Below are positions 24,418-33,315 of a stretch of 64,000 bases of DNA, piece after piece (position 1 is the first letter of the stretch; each line of letters starts with the position of its first letter). The notes beneath the pieces were generated by a model, which saw nothing but the letters and a program-made list of their open reading frames with translations, was not told where the DNA came from and made no database searches. Source of the stretch: Streptomyces uncialis. GTDB lineage: Bacteria; Actinomycetota; Actinomycetes; Streptomycetales; Streptomycetaceae. The position numbers were made by a program, and so were the translations under genes. The stretch is from positions 472,224 to 536,223 of the forward strand of contig NZ_LFBV01000010.1 of assembly GCF_001905345.1 (NCBI RefSeq), given 5' to 3'.

Positions 24418-25427
24418 CCGGCTCCGTGCCCGGACCGCCGCCCCCCGCCGGGGCCGCGGTGCTCGCGATCGACGCGGGCAACAGCAAGACCGACGTCGCG
24501 GTGGTCCTGGCGGACGGCACCGTCGCCGGGACCGGCCGCGGCGGCGGGTTCCAGCCGCCGAAGGTCGGGGTGGAGGCGGCGGTCGACGTCCTCGCCGTGG
24601 CGGTACGGGCCGCGCTCGCCGAGGCCGGGACCGACTCCGTCGGCCATGTGTCGGCGTGCCTCGCCAACGCGGACCTCCCCGTCGAGGAGGCCCAGCTCGC
24701 CGAGGCGCTGCGCCGCCGGGGCTGGAGCGAGCGGGGCAGTGTGGACGTCCGCAACGACACGTTCGCCATCCTGCGGGCCGGGGTCACCGAACCCCTCGGG
24801 GTGGCCGTGGTCTGCGGCGCGGGCATCAACTGCGTGGGAATGCGGCCCGACGGGCGGACCGCGCGGTTCCCCGCGATCGGCAAGATCTCCGGGGACTGGG
24901 GCGGCGGCTTCGGGCTCGCGGAGGAGTCGCTGTGGCACGCGGCGCGCGCCGAGGACGGGCGGGGCGCGCCGAGCGCGCTGGCCCGTACGGTGCCGGCGCA
25001 CTTCGGGCTGGACTCGATGCCCGCGCTGATCGAGGCGCTGCACCTCGGGCACATCCCCTTCGCGCGGTGGCACGAGTTGACGCCCGTGCTGTTCGCGACG
25101 GCGCTGGAGGGGGACGCGGTGGCCCGGTCCCTGGTGGACCGGCTCGCCGACGAGGTGGTGAGCATGGCCGTGGTGGCGCTGGGGCGGCTGGAGCTGCTGG
25201 ACGAGGTGGTGCCCGTGGTGCTCGGGGGCGGGGTGCTGGCCGCGCGGCATCCGCAGTTGGACGAGGGGGTGCGGGAGCGGCTCGCGGCGCGGGCGCCGAA
25301 GGCGGTCGCGCAGGTGGTCTCCGCGCGGCCCGTGCTGGGCGCTGCGCTGCTGGGGCTGGACCATGTCCGGGCGGAGGCGGAGGCGTTCACACGTGTCCGC
25401 CAGCACTTCACGCCTGGGGCGCCCTGA
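24408..25427 (+). CDS. csnK: Sugar kinase, BadF/BcrA ATPase superfamily (glucosamine kinase-like)
   Basis: 339 residues with an actin-like ATPase fold: phosphate-1 loop AIDAGNSKTDVAVVLADG near residue 20, VVCGAGINCVG, GDWGGGFGLAEESLWHAAR and VVLGGGVLAA. It resembles N-acetylglucosamine kinases; in the csn locus it probably phosphorylates glucosamine released by CsnH. GTG 24408 has GGGAG at eight bases; ATG 24414 (ATGA overlap with csnH stop) is the alternative. The last 25 residues are charged and end just before a repeat array. Confidence 0.85.
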   Translation: MGMTGSVPGPPPPAGAAVLAIDAGNSKTDVAVVLADGTVAGTGRGGGFQPPKVGVEAAVDVLAVAVRAALAEAGTDSVGHVSACLANADLPVEEAQLAEALRRRGWSERGSVDVRNDTFAILRAGVTEPLGVAVVCGAGINCVGMRPDGRTARFPAIGKISGDWGGGFGLAEESLWHAARAEDGRGAPSALARTVPAHFGLDSMPALIEALHLGHIPFARWHELTPVLFATALEGDAVARSLVDRLADEVVSMAVVALGRLELLDEVVPVVLGGGVLAARHPQLDEGVRERLAARAPKAVAQVVSARPVLGAALLGLDHVRAEAEAFTRVRQHFTPGAP

Positions 25428-25439
25428 CCGGTCCCTGGG

Positions 25440-26110
25440 CTGGACGCACTTGTCCCCGCACAGGTCGCTCGTGGGGTGCGCAGTTCCCCGCGGGTCGCCT
25501 TCGCTCGCGCCGCTGGGTCTCCTGTGCTGGACGCACTTGTTCCTGTGCGGGTCGCTCGTGGGGTGCGCAGTTCCCCGCGGGTCGCCTTCGCTCGCGCCGC
25601 TGGGTCTCCTGTGCTGGACGCACTTGTTCCCGCACAGGTCGCTCGGGGGGTGCGCAGTTCCTCGCGCCCCTGGGGTCGCGCCCCTTACGGTTCCCGTTCG
25701 GGTGCGGGTGGTCCCTGGTTGCTCGCGCAGTTCCCCGCGCCCCTGGGGTTCCACACCTGGGCGTACCTGTTCCCGTGCAGGTACGTCCGGGGGTGCGCAG
25801 TTCCTCGCGCCCCTGGGGTCGCGCCCCTTACGGTTCCCGTTCAGGTGCGGATGGCCCCTGGTTGCTCGCGCAGTTCCCCGCGCCCCTGGATGCTGCCCTC
25901 TTACGGTCGCTCTTCGGGTGCGGGGCCGTCCTCGTCTTCGCGCAGTTCCCCGCGCCCCTGGGGTTCCACACCTGGGCGTACCTGTTCCCGTGCAGGTACG
26001 TCCGGGGGTGCGCAGTTCCCCGCGCCCCTGAGGTCGCGCCCCTTACGGTTCCCGTTCAGGTGCGGATGGCCCCTGGTTGCTCGCGCAGTTCCCCGCGCCC
26101 CTGGATGCTG
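25440..26110 (+). repeat. Tandem and higher-order repeat array, 9 cores
   Basis: The region has no credible gene. The first part is an 87-bp tandem unit (starts 25440, 25527, 25614), each with CTGGACGCACTTGT, GTGGGGTGCGCAGTTCC and CGGGTCGCCTTCGCTCGC. It then passes into units of 70-73 bp with GCGCAGTTCCCCGCGCCCCT cores. Core starts are 25478, 25565, 25652, 25725, 25795, 25868, 25940, 26010 and 26083. Segments between cores recur in blocks of about 143-215 bp, as in the array at 815-1425. Confidence 0.9.
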
Positions 26111-26202
26111 CCCCCTTGCGGTCGCTCTTCGGGTGCGGGTCGGCGCCCACCTGGGGCTGCCGTCAGGGTGCGGGCCGGCATCAGCCCGGGGCCGGGGTTC
26201 AA

Positions 26203-26512
26203 CCCCCCTCCTCGCGGACTCGCCCGGCTACGGGAGGGGGTGGGCGGGAATCTCTGCTCGCAGACTCCGATGCTCTTCAGTCCGGCAAGGACACGTCGTA
26301 CCGAGCGTGTCGGATCGAGGACGGAGAATCCCGACCGGCCCCGACCCGAAGAACAAGCAGGGGGCGCCCCAAAGGGGCGCGGGGAACTGCGCGAAACCAC
26401 CGAGCGACGGCACAGGAACGAAGTTCGCCCAGCCGGACAGGCCCGGGACGACCCGCACAGGGACAAGTGCGTCCCGCCGGACGGACCTGAAAGGCGCAAG
26501 CGAAGGCGACCT
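26203..26512 (+). repeat. Composite intergenic element, copy D
   Basis: Same block order as copy A. Hairpin GCGCCCCAAAGGGGCGC at about 26366-26382 followed by GGGGAACTGCGC, and the terminal GCGCAAGCGAAGGCGACC ends at 26512. It ends about 130 bp before the GlnX-like gene start, in the 5' position relative to that gene. Confidence 0.85.
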
Positions 26513-26659
26513 CGTGGAACCGATGGGGGCTGGGGGACGTATTCACCAAGGGGGGCACAAGATCGAGTCAATGCCGGTGCGCGGCACCGCTCGCACCGCG
26601 ATACTTGCCGCACCGCACACGCGAGGAAACGCACACGGATGACCACGGGGGAGGTCGCA

Positions 26660-28111
26660 TTGACGCAGACGCCGAGCCGAGGCGCGCAGCCGAACGGCAC
26701 CGTACAGCCCGGCGCCCAGCCGCCCGTACCGACGACGCAGCCACCCCCGCCCGGCGCCCCGCCGCCCCCGCCGCCCCGCACGGCGTGGGCCGAAGGCGTG
26801 GACCGGCTGCGCGCTGCGGCGACGACGGAGCCCGGCAGGCTCAGGATCATCGGCGCCGTGCTCGCGGCGCTCGTACTCGCGTTCGGCGGGGTCACGGCCT
26901 GGCAGATGACGGACCGCGCGACCGCCGCGGACCACGTGCTGAAGCGCAGCCAGCCCCTCACCCGGGACGCGGCGGCGGTGTACCGCTCGCTGGCGGACGC
27001 CAACACCGCGGCGTCCAGCGGTTTCCTCGCGGGCGGCCAGGAGCCGCAGGAGGTGACCCGGCGCTACCGGCAGGACATCGAGACGGCGTCGGAGAAGCTG
27101 GCCACGGCGGCGACCAGCGCGGAGCCCGGCTCCGCGTCGGCCGCGGCGATCGCCGAGCTGAACCGGCTGCTCCCGCAGTACACGGGTCTGGTGGAGCGCG
27201 CCCGTGCGAGCAACCGCCAGGGCCTTCCCCTCGGGGGCGCCTATCTGCGGTACGCCAACGAGAAGATGCAGACGGAGATGCTTCCGGCGGCGGAGAAGCT
27301 GTACAAGGGCGAGAACACGCGCCTGCGGACGGACTACGACAGCGCGACGCCCTATCCGTGGGTGGCGCTGGCCCTCGGTGTGGTGGCGCTCGGCGCGCTG
27401 GGCTGGGCGCAGCGCCGCAACTACCGGCGCACGAACCGGGTGTTCAACCACGGGCTGCTCGGGGCGACCGCGGCGTCCACGGTGGTGGTGCTGTGGCTGG
27501 CCGTCGGCCACACCGTGGCGCGCTCGGGGCTCAACGACTCCTACGAGCACGGCGTACGCTCGCTGAACGTGCTGAACGACGCCCGTATCGCGTCGTTGAA
27601 GGCGCGGGGCAACGAGAACCTGACGCTGGTGAGCCGGGGCGCGGAGACGGTGAAGGTCGGCGACGACCAGGTCGACAAGTTCGATGTGGCGTTCGACGAG
27701 CAGATGGGTTTGCTCGCCGGTTCCGCGGGCACACCGGGTCTGCTGGCGCAGGCGTCGGAGCTCGCGGACGACACGGACGGCAGTACCCCGGTGTCGGACG
27801 CGACGGACGCGATGAAGGAATGGCAGAAGCGTCATGACGTGGCCCGTGAGCGGGACGACGCGGGGGACTACCAGGGCGCGTTGAACAAGATCATCGGCAC
27901 GGGGGACGACAAGTCCACGGGCGAGTGCTTCGACGCGGTCGACGCCGCGCTGGACAAGGCGCTCACGCACGAGCGGGGCGAGTTCGAGAAGGCGGCCGAG
28001 AGCGGCCGGGGCGCGATGACGGGCCTGGCGCCGGGTTCGGCCGCGGGCGCGGTGCTGGCCGCCGCCGGCGCGCTGCTGGGTATCGGCCGCAGGCTTTCGG
28101 AGTACCGGTGA
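26660..28111 (+). CDS. GlnX-like multi-span membrane protein
   Basis: TTG 26660 is chosen because GGGGGAGG ends five bases upstream; ATG 26639 in frame is the alternative. About 483 residues: a Pro-rich cytoplasmic N-terminus, membrane helix at about 62-80, a helical extracellular domain, two central membrane helices (about 233-285), a second helical extracellular domain (LNDARIASLKARGNENLTLVS) and a last membrane helix near 458-474. The layout and the neighbours (periplasmic amino-acid-binding protein, PknG) match mycobacterial GlnX, which passes a GlnH signal to PknG. Sequence identity cannot be judged here, so the role is inferred from topology and context. Confidence 0.7.
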   Translation: MTQTPSRGAQPNGTVQPGAQPPVPTTQPPPPGAPPPPPPRTAWAEGVDRLRAAATTEPGRLRIIGAVLAALVLAFGGVTAWQMTDRATAADHVLKRSQPLTRDAAAVYRSLADANTAASSGFLAGGQEPQEVTRRYRQDIETASEKLATAATSAEPGSASAAAIAELNRLLPQYTGLVERARASNRQGLPLGGAYLRYANEKMQTEMLPAAEKLYKGENTRLRTDYDSATPYPWVALALGVVALGALGWAQRRNYRRTNRVFNHGLLGATAASTVVVLWLAVGHTVARSGLNDSYEHGVRSLNVLNDARIASLKARGNENLTLVSRGAETVKVGDDQVDKFDVAFDEQMGLLAGSAGTPGLLAQASELADDTDGSTPVSDATDAMKEWQKRHDVARERDDAGDYQGALNKIIGTGDDKSTGECFDAVDAALDKALTHERGEFEKAAESGRGAMTGLAPGSAAGAVLAAAGALLGIGRRLSEYR

Positions 28112-28125
28112 GAGGGGACGCGACG

Positions 28126-29100
28126 ATGCGTGCGCGACGCGTGAGCCTGCGGGGCTGGGGCGGGGTCGCCGCGATGGCGGTGGCCTGTGTGCTGACGGCG
28201 CTCTTCGTCCTGCTGCCGGTGACCCGCGGCGGCGGGAGCGGTGCCCCCGCGCTGGGCGGCACGGGGGTGGCCGACGTCATCCGGACGAAGGCGGCGGACT
28301 GCAAGCCGGAGGCGTCGAGCCTGCGGCCCTCGACGTCGAACGCCGGGCCCACGGTGTCCGAGATCCGCGAGCGGGGCCGGCTGGTGATCGGCGTGGACCA
28401 GAACAGCTACCGCTGGGGCTACCGCGACCCGAACAAGGAGAGCGGCAGCCTTGAGGGGTTCGACATCGATCTGGCGCGGGCGATAGCCGACGCGATACTC
28501 CCCGAGGGCGGTACGGTCCAGTACCGGGCCATTCCGACGAACCAGCGGATACCCGCGCTCAAGGACGGGCATGTCGACATGATCGTGCGGACGATGACGA
28601 TCACCTGCGAGCGCCTCAAGGAAGTCGACTTCTCGACGGCCTACTTCAAGACGGGGGTGCAGGTCTTCGCTCCGCGTACCTCGCCGATCACCGGTTTCAA
28701 CGGCACGCTGGCCGGCAAGCGGGTCTGCTCGGCGACGGGCTCCACGGCCGAGACGGAACTCAAGAAGCGGAGCTTCGGCGCGGACATCTCGGTGACGGTG
28801 CCCAACCAGCTGGACTGCCTGGTGCGGCTCCAGCTCGGTGAGGTCGACGCGGTGGTGACCGACAGCGCGCTGGCGGCGGGTCAGGCGGCGCAGGACCCGA
28901 CCGTCGAGCTGAAGGGCAAGCCGTACAACACCGAGTACTACGGCGTCGCGATGAAGAAGGGCGCGGACGATCTGGTCCGCCGGGTCAACCAGGTGCTGGT
29001 GGACTACCGGCGGGGCGACTGGCAGGAGTCGTACGACGACTGGCTGGCGGAGGACCTCGGCAAGGGCGGGAAGCCGCCCGAGCCGCAGTACCGCGACTGA
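28126..29100 (+). CDS. GlnH-like amino-acid-binding protein
   Basis: 324 residues. ATG 28126 behind GAGGGGA, 14 bases after the previous gene. An N-terminal hydrophobic helix (about 14-34) without a lipobox cysteine suggests a membrane-anchored or exported protein. The rest is a family 3 solute-binding fold: VSEIRERGRLVIGVDQNSYR, GFDIDLARAIADAIL, IVRTMTITCERLKEVDFSTAYF (two related motifs for polar amino acids) and VCSATGSTAETEL. No ABC permease or ATPase is nearby, which supports a sensing role with the GlnX-like protein and the PknG-type kinase. Confidence 0.82.
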   Translation: MRARRVSLRGWGGVAAMAVACVLTALFVLLPVTRGGGSGAPALGGTGVADVIRTKAADCKPEASSLRPSTSNAGPTVSEIRERGRLVIGVDQNSYRWGYRDPNKESGSLEGFDIDLARAIADAILPEGGTVQYRAIPTNQRIPALKDGHVDMIVRTMTITCERLKEVDFSTAYFKTGVQVFAPRTSPITGFNGTLAGKRVCSATGSTAETELKKRSFGADISVTVPNQLDCLVRLQLGEVDAVVTDSALAAGQAAQDPTVELKGKPYNTEYYGVAMKKGADDLVRRVNQVLVDYRRGDWQESYDDWLAEDLGKGGKPPEPQYRD

Positions 29101-29287
29101 GCGGGGGCACCGGCCCGCCGGACACCGACCGCACGGCCGGACAGGGGCGGCAGGGCCCGGCACCACGAGGGCTGAGCACCACGACGGCCGGGCACGACAG
29201 GGCACCGCAGGGCAGAGCACCGCAGGGCAGGACGGCGGCGGACCGGACCCGGTCCCCGGAGCGGCACGGAGAACGGCGAGGTGATCG

Positions 29288-30616
29288 ATGGGCGGCACGG
29301 GTCCCGCTGGTCCGGTGATGGACCGGGACGAGGTGGACCGTGCGCTGGCGCGGCTCGGCGCGGAGCACGAGGCGATCGAGACCTCGCTCCTCGCGCTCCA
29401 GGACCATGCGGGCCGCAGGCTCCTCGAAGGCGCCCGGCTGACCGGTGTCACCCAGGAGCGGTGGGCCGTGACGGACGGCGCGATCACCCTGCTGTGGACG
29501 TACTTCGACCGCTACACGGAGGTGCTGCGGTCGGCGCGCGAGCTGCGGGCCCGCAGGCGCTGGTCGAACCAGGAGGATCTGACGCGGCTCACGGAGCTGC
29601 TGCGCGGGGAGAGCGTCACCGTGCCCGGCGGGCAGCCCGTCCCGGGCGGGCAGCCGATGCCGGCGATCACGGGCCCGGCGAAGCTGAGCAGCAGTTTCAC
29701 CCTGGAGGACCTGGTCTCCCGGATGAACGACCTGTACGCGGCCTCGCTGGACGTGGTGGTCGCGGCGGACGCGGTGTGGTCGGCGCTGCCCGCGCGGATC
29801 GATCTGCTGGCGGCGGAGCTCCAGCGCACCCGCGGGCTCGCCCACTCGGTGGGGGTGCGCCCCGGTGAGCATCCCTCGGGCGACGATCTGGAGCGCATCA
29901 CCCGCACGCTGACGGCCCTGCGGGAGCAGGTCGTGTCGGACCCGCTGGAGTTCTGGCGCCCCGCGCGCGGGAGTTCGGCGCCCGGCGGCGGCCGTCCGGA
30001 CACCGAGCGGTACGACCGGGAGGCGCGCGCGCTGGACGAGGTGCGGCGCGAGATCGACGCGGTGCTGACGGTCCGTCAGGACGCGGAGTCACGGCTGATG
30101 CGGCTGCGGGACATCCTGTCCCGCGCGGACCGTACGCTCGCGGAGGCCCGTTCCGCGCGCGGGGAGGTGCTGGCGAAGATCGCGGCTTCGGAGGTCCCGG
30201 CCGTGTCGGGTCCCTCCACGGCCCTCCAGGAGCAGGTGTCGACGGCGGCGGAGTACCGTCGCCATGGGCAGTGGCACCGGCTGTCGCCGCTGCTGGAGGC
30301 GCTGGAGCGGCGCGCGGAGGACGAGTTGCTGCGGGCCCGTGAGTCGCTCACGGCGGTGACGGCCCCGCTCGCGGTCCGCGCGGAGCTGCGGGGCAGGCTG
30401 GACGCGTACAAGGCGAAGGTGGCACGGCACGGCATGGCGGAGGACCCGCTGCTCATCGAGCGGTACGACGTGGCGCGCCGGATGCTGTGGAGCGCGCCGT
30501 GCGATCTGCGGGCGGCGGAGTCGGCGGTGCTGCGTTATCAGCGGGCGGCGGCCGAGGTGCTGGTGCCCGCGGTGCCCGAGCAGAGCGGTCCCATGGACCG
30601 GAGGGGGGAGCGATGA
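29288..30616 (+). CDS. Coiled-coil protein of unknown function
   Basis: 442 residues, ATG 29288 behind GAGGTGAT. No signal peptide or membrane helix. Long alpha-helical, charged stretches (RYDREARALDEVRREIDAVL; LRDILSRADRTLAEARSARG; LLEALERRAEDELLRARESL) predict extended coiled coil. It overlaps the kinase gene start by four bases (ATGA), so it is made in fixed ratio with the kinase, and could be a scaffold linking the membrane sensor to it. Family not recognised. Confidence 0.7.
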   Translation: MGGTGPAGPVMDRDEVDRALARLGAEHEAIETSLLALQDHAGRRLLEGARLTGVTQERWAVTDGAITLLWTYFDRYTEVLRSARELRARRRWSNQEDLTRLTELLRGESVTVPGGQPVPGGQPMPAITGPAKLSSSFTLEDLVSRMNDLYAASLDVVVAADAVWSALPARIDLLAAELQRTRGLAHSVGVRPGEHPSGDDLERITRTLTALREQVVSDPLEFWRPARGSSAPGGGRPDTERYDREARALDEVRREIDAVLTVRQDAESRLMRLRDILSRADRTLAEARSARGEVLAKIAASEVPAVSGPSTALQEQVSTAAEYRRHGQWHRLSPLLEALERRAEDELLRARESLTAVTAPLAVRAELRGRLDAYKAKVARHGMAEDPLLIERYDVARRMLWSAPCDLRAAESAVLRYQRAAAEVLVPAVPEQSGPMDRRGER

Positions 30617-33312
30617 CCGAGACGACATGCCAGCGGCCCGAATGCGAGGGCCTGTACGAGGACATGGGCGGCGGTGAGCTGTACTGCGGCACCTGCGGTC
30701 TGGCCCCGGTGGTCGCGCCGGGCGGGTCCGGCAGCCGGGGCACGGGCGGCACCCGGGGTTCGCGCAGTACGTCGACCCGTGGTTCCCGGGCGTCGTCCCG
30801 TACCTCGTCGCGGTCGTCGGCGTCGCGCCGTTCGGTGTCCGGGCGGCTGTCGCGGTCGGTGTCGGGGCGGTTGACGGCCCGGTCGGTGTCGGTGCGCAGT
30901 TCCGGCGCGGCGGCGTCGGCGACGAGCCGGGGGCGGCTCGGCGCGGGCCTGGTCGAGGTGCCGGGGGTGCCGCGTCCCGATCCGCGTGTGATGGTGCTGG
31001 ACAACCCGGAGGTCCCGGAGCGCAAGCGGTTCTGCTCGCGTTCGGACTGCGGGGCGCCGGTGGGCCGTTCGCGCGGCGAGCGGGAGGGACGTACGGAGGG
31101 GTTCTGCACCAAGTGCGGCCATCCGTACTCGTTCGTGCCGAAGCTGCGCGGCGGGGACATCGTGCGCGGGCAGTACGAGGTGATGGGCTGTCTGGCGCAC
31201 GGCGGGCTCGGCTGGATCTATCTGGCGATAGACCGCGCGGTGGCGGACCGCTGGGTGGTGCTGAAGGGTCTGCTGGACACGGGTGACCAGGACGCGATGG
31301 CGGCGGCGATATCGGAGCGCAGGTTCCTCGCCGAGATCGAGCACGCGAACATCGTCCGGATCTACAACTTCGTCGAGCATCTCGACCAGCGCACCGGCTC
31401 GCTGGACGGGTACATCGTCATGGAGTACGTCGGCGGCAAGTCGCTGAAGGAGATCGCCAACGAGCGGCGGACCCCCACCGGCAAGCGCGACCCGCTGCCG
31501 GTGGAGCAGGCGTGCGCGTACGGCATCGAGGCGCTGGAGGCGCTCGGGCATCTGCACAGCCGCAATCTGCTGTACTGCGACTTCAAGGTCGACAACGCCA
31601 TCCAGACCGAGGACCAGCTGAAGCTGATCGACATGGGCGCGGTACGGCGTACCGACGACGAGGAGTCGGCCATCTTCGGGACGGTGGGGTACCAGGCCCC
31701 GGAGGTCGCGGACGTGGGTCCGTCGGTGGCGTCGGACCTGTACACGGTGGCGCGGACGCTCGCGGTGCTGACGTTCGACTTCCAGGGCTACACGAATGTG
31801 TTCGTGGACTCCCTGCCCGATCCGGAGAACATCGAGGTCTTCCGGACGTACGAGTCGTTCTACCGGTTGCTGGTACGGGCCACCGACCCGGACCCGGCGC
31901 GCCGGTTCGCGTCCGCGCAGGAGATGGCGGAGCAGCTGACGGGTGTGCTGCGGGAGGTCGTCGCCGTCCAGACGGGTCGTCCCAAGCCCGCGCTGTCGAC
32001 GCTGTTCGGCCCGGAGCTGAAGGTCACGGACACCGTGCTGTTCGGGACGGCCGGGGTGGAGGTGTCGCTGCTGGGCGAGCGGACCTCGGGCGGAGCGCGC
32101 GGCCGGACGGCCGTCCCCGGCACACCCGGCGGTACGGCGCTGCCCGGCGGCCCGTTGCCCGGCGGTACGGCGCTGCCCGGCGCACCCGTGCCCGCCGCCC
32201 TGGCCGCCCCCGTACCGTCGAGCGGCGGACCCGGCGCCACGGGAGCCGTCCCGGTCGCCGGTACCCCCGGCGCGGCCACCGTCCCGCATCAGGGCGGGGC
32301 GCCCGGGACCGGCGGCGGGCCGTCCTCCTCCGCCGCCCTCGCCCCGGCGCGAACCGGCACGCCGGTTCTTCCGCTGGGGGCGACCGCGGCGGCGCTGGCG
32401 CTGCCCGTGCCGCATGTCGACCCGCACGACCCCAACGCCGGTTTCCTCGCCGGTCTGATGGCGACCTCGGCGCCCGCCGAGCTGATCGGCGCGCTGCGAT
32501 CCGCGCCGGGGACATCGCTGGAGCTGCGGCTGCGGGAGCTGCGGGCCCTGCTGGAGATGGGCGAGGCGGGGGCCGGGCGGGCGCTGGCCGCGCTGGAGCG
32601 GGACCACGCCGACGACTGGCGGGTCGTCTGGTACCGGGGTATCGGCTCGCTCGCGGCGGGCGACCACGAGACGGCGGCGCTGTCCTTCGACGCGGTGTAC
32701 GACGCGTTCCCCGGCGAGCCCGCGCCCAAGCTGGCGCTCGGGGTGTGCGCGGAGGTGCTGGGTCAGCTGGACAACGCCGCCGAGTACTACCGGCTGGTGT
32801 GGACGACCGACCCGAGCTATGTCTCGGCGGCGTTCGGGCTGGCCCGGGTGCGGCTCGCGGCGGGTGACCGGCGGGGCGCCGTCCGGGTGCTGGAGTCGGT
32901 GCCGGAGTCCTCGATCCACTACACGGCGGCCCGGGTGGCGGCGGTCCGCGCCCGGCTGCGGGGGCGCCCCGGCGCGGGTCCGGACGAGCCGCTGCTGGAC
33001 GATCTGACGGCCGCGGCGGGCCAGGTGGAGGCGCTGGAGGGCTTCGGTCTCGACGCGGTACGCCGGGAGCGGCTGTCGGCCGAGGTACTGGGCACGGCGC
33101 TGGACTGGGTACTCTCCGGTGGCCGGGGGTCCGCCCCCGCGGGCGCCGCGGGTGGCCGTACCGCGCTGCTCGGCAGTGAGCTCGACGAGCGCGGGCTGCG
33201 GTTCGGGCTCGAACGGTCGTACCGCACGCTGGCGCGGCTCGCGCGGGGCGGCGAGGAGAGGATCGAACTGGTGGAACGTGCCAACCGTTTCCGCCCCCGG
33301 ACATGGGTGTGA
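30613..33312 (+). CDS. pknG: Serine/threonine protein kinase, PknG type
   Basis: 899 residues with the PknG domain order. There are two cysteine clusters before the kinase (CQRPEC...CGTCG near the N-terminus; CSRSDCG...CTKCGHPYSF at about 140-175, rubredoxin-like), a Ser/Arg-rich linker, a kinase domain with Lys218 (VVLKGLL), catalytic Asp323 (YCDFKVDN) and metal-binding Asp340 (IDMGAV), then a Pro/Gly linker and a C-terminal TPR region (YRGIGSLAAGDHETAALSFD). PknG is a soluble kinase controlling 2-oxoglutarate metabolism via FHA proteins in mycobacteria. Here it sits with a phosphatase and an FHA protein. Confidence 0.92.
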   Translation: MTETTCQRPECEGLYEDMGGGELYCGTCGLAPVVAPGGSGSRGTGGTRGSRSTSTRGSRASSRTSSRSSASRRSVSGRLSRSVSGRLTARSVSVRSSGAAASATSRGRLGAGLVEVPGVPRPDPRVMVLDNPEVPERKRFCSRSDCGAPVGRSRGEREGRTEGFCTKCGHPYSFVPKLRGGDIVRGQYEVMGCLAHGGLGWIYLAIDRAVADRWVVLKGLLDTGDQDAMAAAISERRFLAEIEHANIVRIYNFVEHLDQRTGSLDGYIVMEYVGGKSLKEIANERRTPTGKRDPLPVEQACAYGIEALEALGHLHSRNLLYCDFKVDNAIQTEDQLKLIDMGAVRRTDDEESAIFGTVGYQAPEVADVGPSVASDLYTVARTLAVLTFDFQGYTNVFVDSLPDPENIEVFRTYESFYRLLVRATDPDPARRFASAQEMAEQLTGVLREVVAVQTGRPKPALSTLFGPELKVTDTVLFGTAGVEVSLLGERTSGGARGRTAVPGTPGGTALPGGPLPGGTALPGAPVPAALAAPVPSSGGPGATGAVPVAGTPGAATVPHQGGAPGTGGGPSSSAALAPARTGTPVLPLGATAAALALPVPHVDPHDPNAGFLAGLMATSAPAELIGALRSAPGTSLELRLRELRALLEMGEAGAGRALAALERDHADDWRVVWYRGIGSLAAGDHETAALSFDAVYDAFPGEPAPKLALGVCAEVLGQLDNAAEYYRLVWTTDPSYVSAAFGLARVRLAAGDRRGAVRVLESVPESSIHYTAARVAAVRARLRGRPGAGPDEPLLDDLTAAAGQVEALEGFGLDAVRRERLSAEVLGTALDWVLSGGRGSAPAGAAGGRTALLGSELDERGLRFGLERSYRTLARLARGGEERIELVERANRFRPRTWV

Positions 33313-33315
33313 TTG

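Noticed and set aside
24656..28111. A very long + frame running through csnK, the repeat array and the GlnX-like gene
   Set aside because: Only the part from 26660 has a ribosome site and a sensible protein; the rest is csnK out of frame and repeat DNA.
28126..29100. Amino-acid ABC importer
   Set aside because: The binding protein has no permease or ATPase partner; the neighbours fit a sensing system better.
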